Shown: positions 13,328 to 14,219 of the stretch, piece after piece
Position numbering within the stretch: position 1 is the first letter of the stretch
Layout: the number at the start of each line of letters is the position of its first letter
Position numbers and translations under genes: made by a program
The notes under the pieces: model-generated
Seen by the model: the letters and a program-made list of their open reading frames with translations, nothing else
The model's database searches: none
What the model was told of the DNA's origin: nothing
NCBI GenBank assembly: GCA_946479475.1
Contig: CAMLGG010000134.1
Span: 1-14,219 of the forward strand
From: an uncultured Ideonella sp.
GTDB taxonomy: Bacteria > Pseudomonadota > Gammaproteobacteria > Burkholderiales > Burkholderiaceae
DNA: 14,219 nt
Reading direction: 5' to 3'

Positions 13328-14219
13328 GTGCTCTACCCCCAGGAATTCGACGTCATCGTGGTCGGCGGTGGCCATGCTGGCACCGAGGCTGCGCTGGCCG
13401 CCGCCCGCATGGGCTGCGCCACGCTGCTGCTGACCCACAACATCGAGACGCTGGGGCAGATGAGTTGCAACCCGTCCATAGGCGGGATAGGCAAGGGGCA
13501 TCTGGTCAAGGAGGTCGACGCGCTCGGCGGGGCAATGGCCCTGGCGACTGACGAGGCGGGCATCCAGTTCCGCATCCTCAATTCCAGCAAGGGTCCGGCG
13601 GTTCGGGCGACTCGCGCCCAGGCGGACCGCGTGCTCTACAAGGCGGCCATCCGCCGTCGGCTGGAGAACCAGCCCAACCTCTGGCTTTTCCAGCAGGCCG
13701 TCGATGACCTGATGGTCGAGGGCGACCGGGTGGTGGGTGCGGTGACGCAAGTGGGCATCCGCTTCCGAGCGAGGTCGGTGGTGTTGACGGCCGGCACCTT
13801 CCTGGATGGGCGGATCCATGTCGGGCTGCAGAACCACAGCGGGGGAAGGGCGGGTGACCCACCGGCGGTCAGCCTGTCCGCGCGGCTCAAGGAACTGAAG
13901 CTTCCCCAGGGGCGCCTGAAGACCGGGACGCCGCCGCGCATCGATGGCCGCTCGATCGACTTCTCGCGGCTGGCCGAGCAGCCGGGCGACATCGATCCGG
14001 TGCCGGTCTTCAGCTTCATGGGCTCCGCGGTGATGCATCCTCGCCAGCTGCCATGCTGGATCACCCACACCAACGACCGGACCCACGAGATCATCCGTTC
14101 CGGCTTCGACCGCAGCCCGATGTTCACCGGCGTGATCGAAGGCGTGGGGCCGAGGTACTGCCCCAGCATCGAGGACAAGATCAACCGCTTTGCCGACAAG
14201 GCGAGCCACCAGATCTTCC
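13328..14219 (+). CDS. mnmG: tRNA uridine-5-carboxymethylaminomethyl modification enzyme MnmG, N-terminal part
   Basis: MnmG (GidA) works with MnmE to add the cmnm5 group to the wobble uridine of several tRNAs, using FAD and methylene-tetrahydrofolate. The first 297 codons are present; full-length proteins are about 630-660 residues, so the gene is cut by the window edge. The start GTG 13328 gives [20 protein letters not shown], with the FAD dinucleotide motif GGGHAGTEA at 13-21. Other landmarks are [15 protein letters not shown] with the catalytic cysteine C47, [33 protein letters not shown] and [10 protein letters not shown] with C278, which corresponds to the second conserved cysteine of the E. 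coli enzyme. There is no clear Shine-Dalgarno sequence, but the promoter upstream is good. All visible key residues are intact. Confidence 0.97.
   Translation, partial: MLYPQEFDVIVVGGGHAGTEAALAAARMGCATLLLTHNIETLGQMSCNPSIGGIGKGHLVKEVDALGGAMALATDEAGIQFRILNSSKGPAVRATRAQADRVLYKAAIRRRLENQPNLWLFQQAVDDLMVEGDRVVGAVTQVGIRFRARSVVLTAGTFLDGRIHVGLQNHSGGRAGDPPAVSLSARLKELKLPQGRLKTGTPPRIDGRSIDFSRLAEQPGDIDPVPVFSFMGSAVMHPRQLPCWITHTNDRTHEIIRSGFDRSPMFTGVIEGVGPRYCPSIEDKINRFADKASHQIF

Noticed and set aside
13298..14209. Minus-strand open frame opposite mnmG
   Set aside because: It is His/Arg/Gly-rich without domain features; mnmG is certain on the plus strand.

Overview
The window is very GC-rich and compactly organised. 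The N-terminus of MnmG, the cysteine-cluster YkgJ protein beside it, the frequent GTG starts and the overlapping operons all suggest a betaproteobacterium of the order Burkholderiales, most like the Rubrivivax/Roseateles/Leptothrix group. That placement is inferred from family resemblance, not from a database search. There are no rRNA or tRNA genes, no CRISPR array and no intact insertion sequence.

Left part (1-6925): a LysR regulator converges on a two-domain alpha/beta hydrolase, and their stop codons overlap in one CTAG. A DUF427 protein and an MmcB-like PD-(D/E)XK nuclease candidate form a small rightward pair. This converges on a Tat-exported protein of unknown function, which is divergent from a secreted thioredoxin-fold protein with a long helical tail.

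Middle (7025-10945): a four-gene operon with every junction overlapping. It encodes a glutaredoxin-fold protein without any cysteine, a periplasmic S33-type hydrolase that starts at TTG, and a NatA/NatB-type ABC-2 exporter (ATPase and permease).

Right part (10942-12864), the most interesting stretch: a broken piece of a LuxR-type quorum-sensing regulator abuts natB. Next come a small unrecognised gene on the minus strand and an intact LuxR-type regulator with autoinducer-binding and HTH domains but no luxI in view. Just after luxR lies a lux-box-like palindrome (CT-N12-AG) at the position expected of a LuxR-activated promoter, about -43 from the predicted transcription start and followed by an extended -10. 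It is followed by a 50-residue gene with a good ribosome binding site. Its product carries a textbook double-glycine leader (hydrophobic residues at -4, -7, -12 and -15 before GG) and an 11-residue predicted mature peptide. A strong rho-independent terminator closes the unit. My reading is a LuxR-controlled secreted-peptide cassette. A second lux-box-like element lies between luxR and the divergent small gene.

Right end (12777-14219): a YkgJ-family cysteine-cluster protein with an unusual C-terminal extension is divergent from mnmG, which has a good sigma-70-type promoter and runs off the window.
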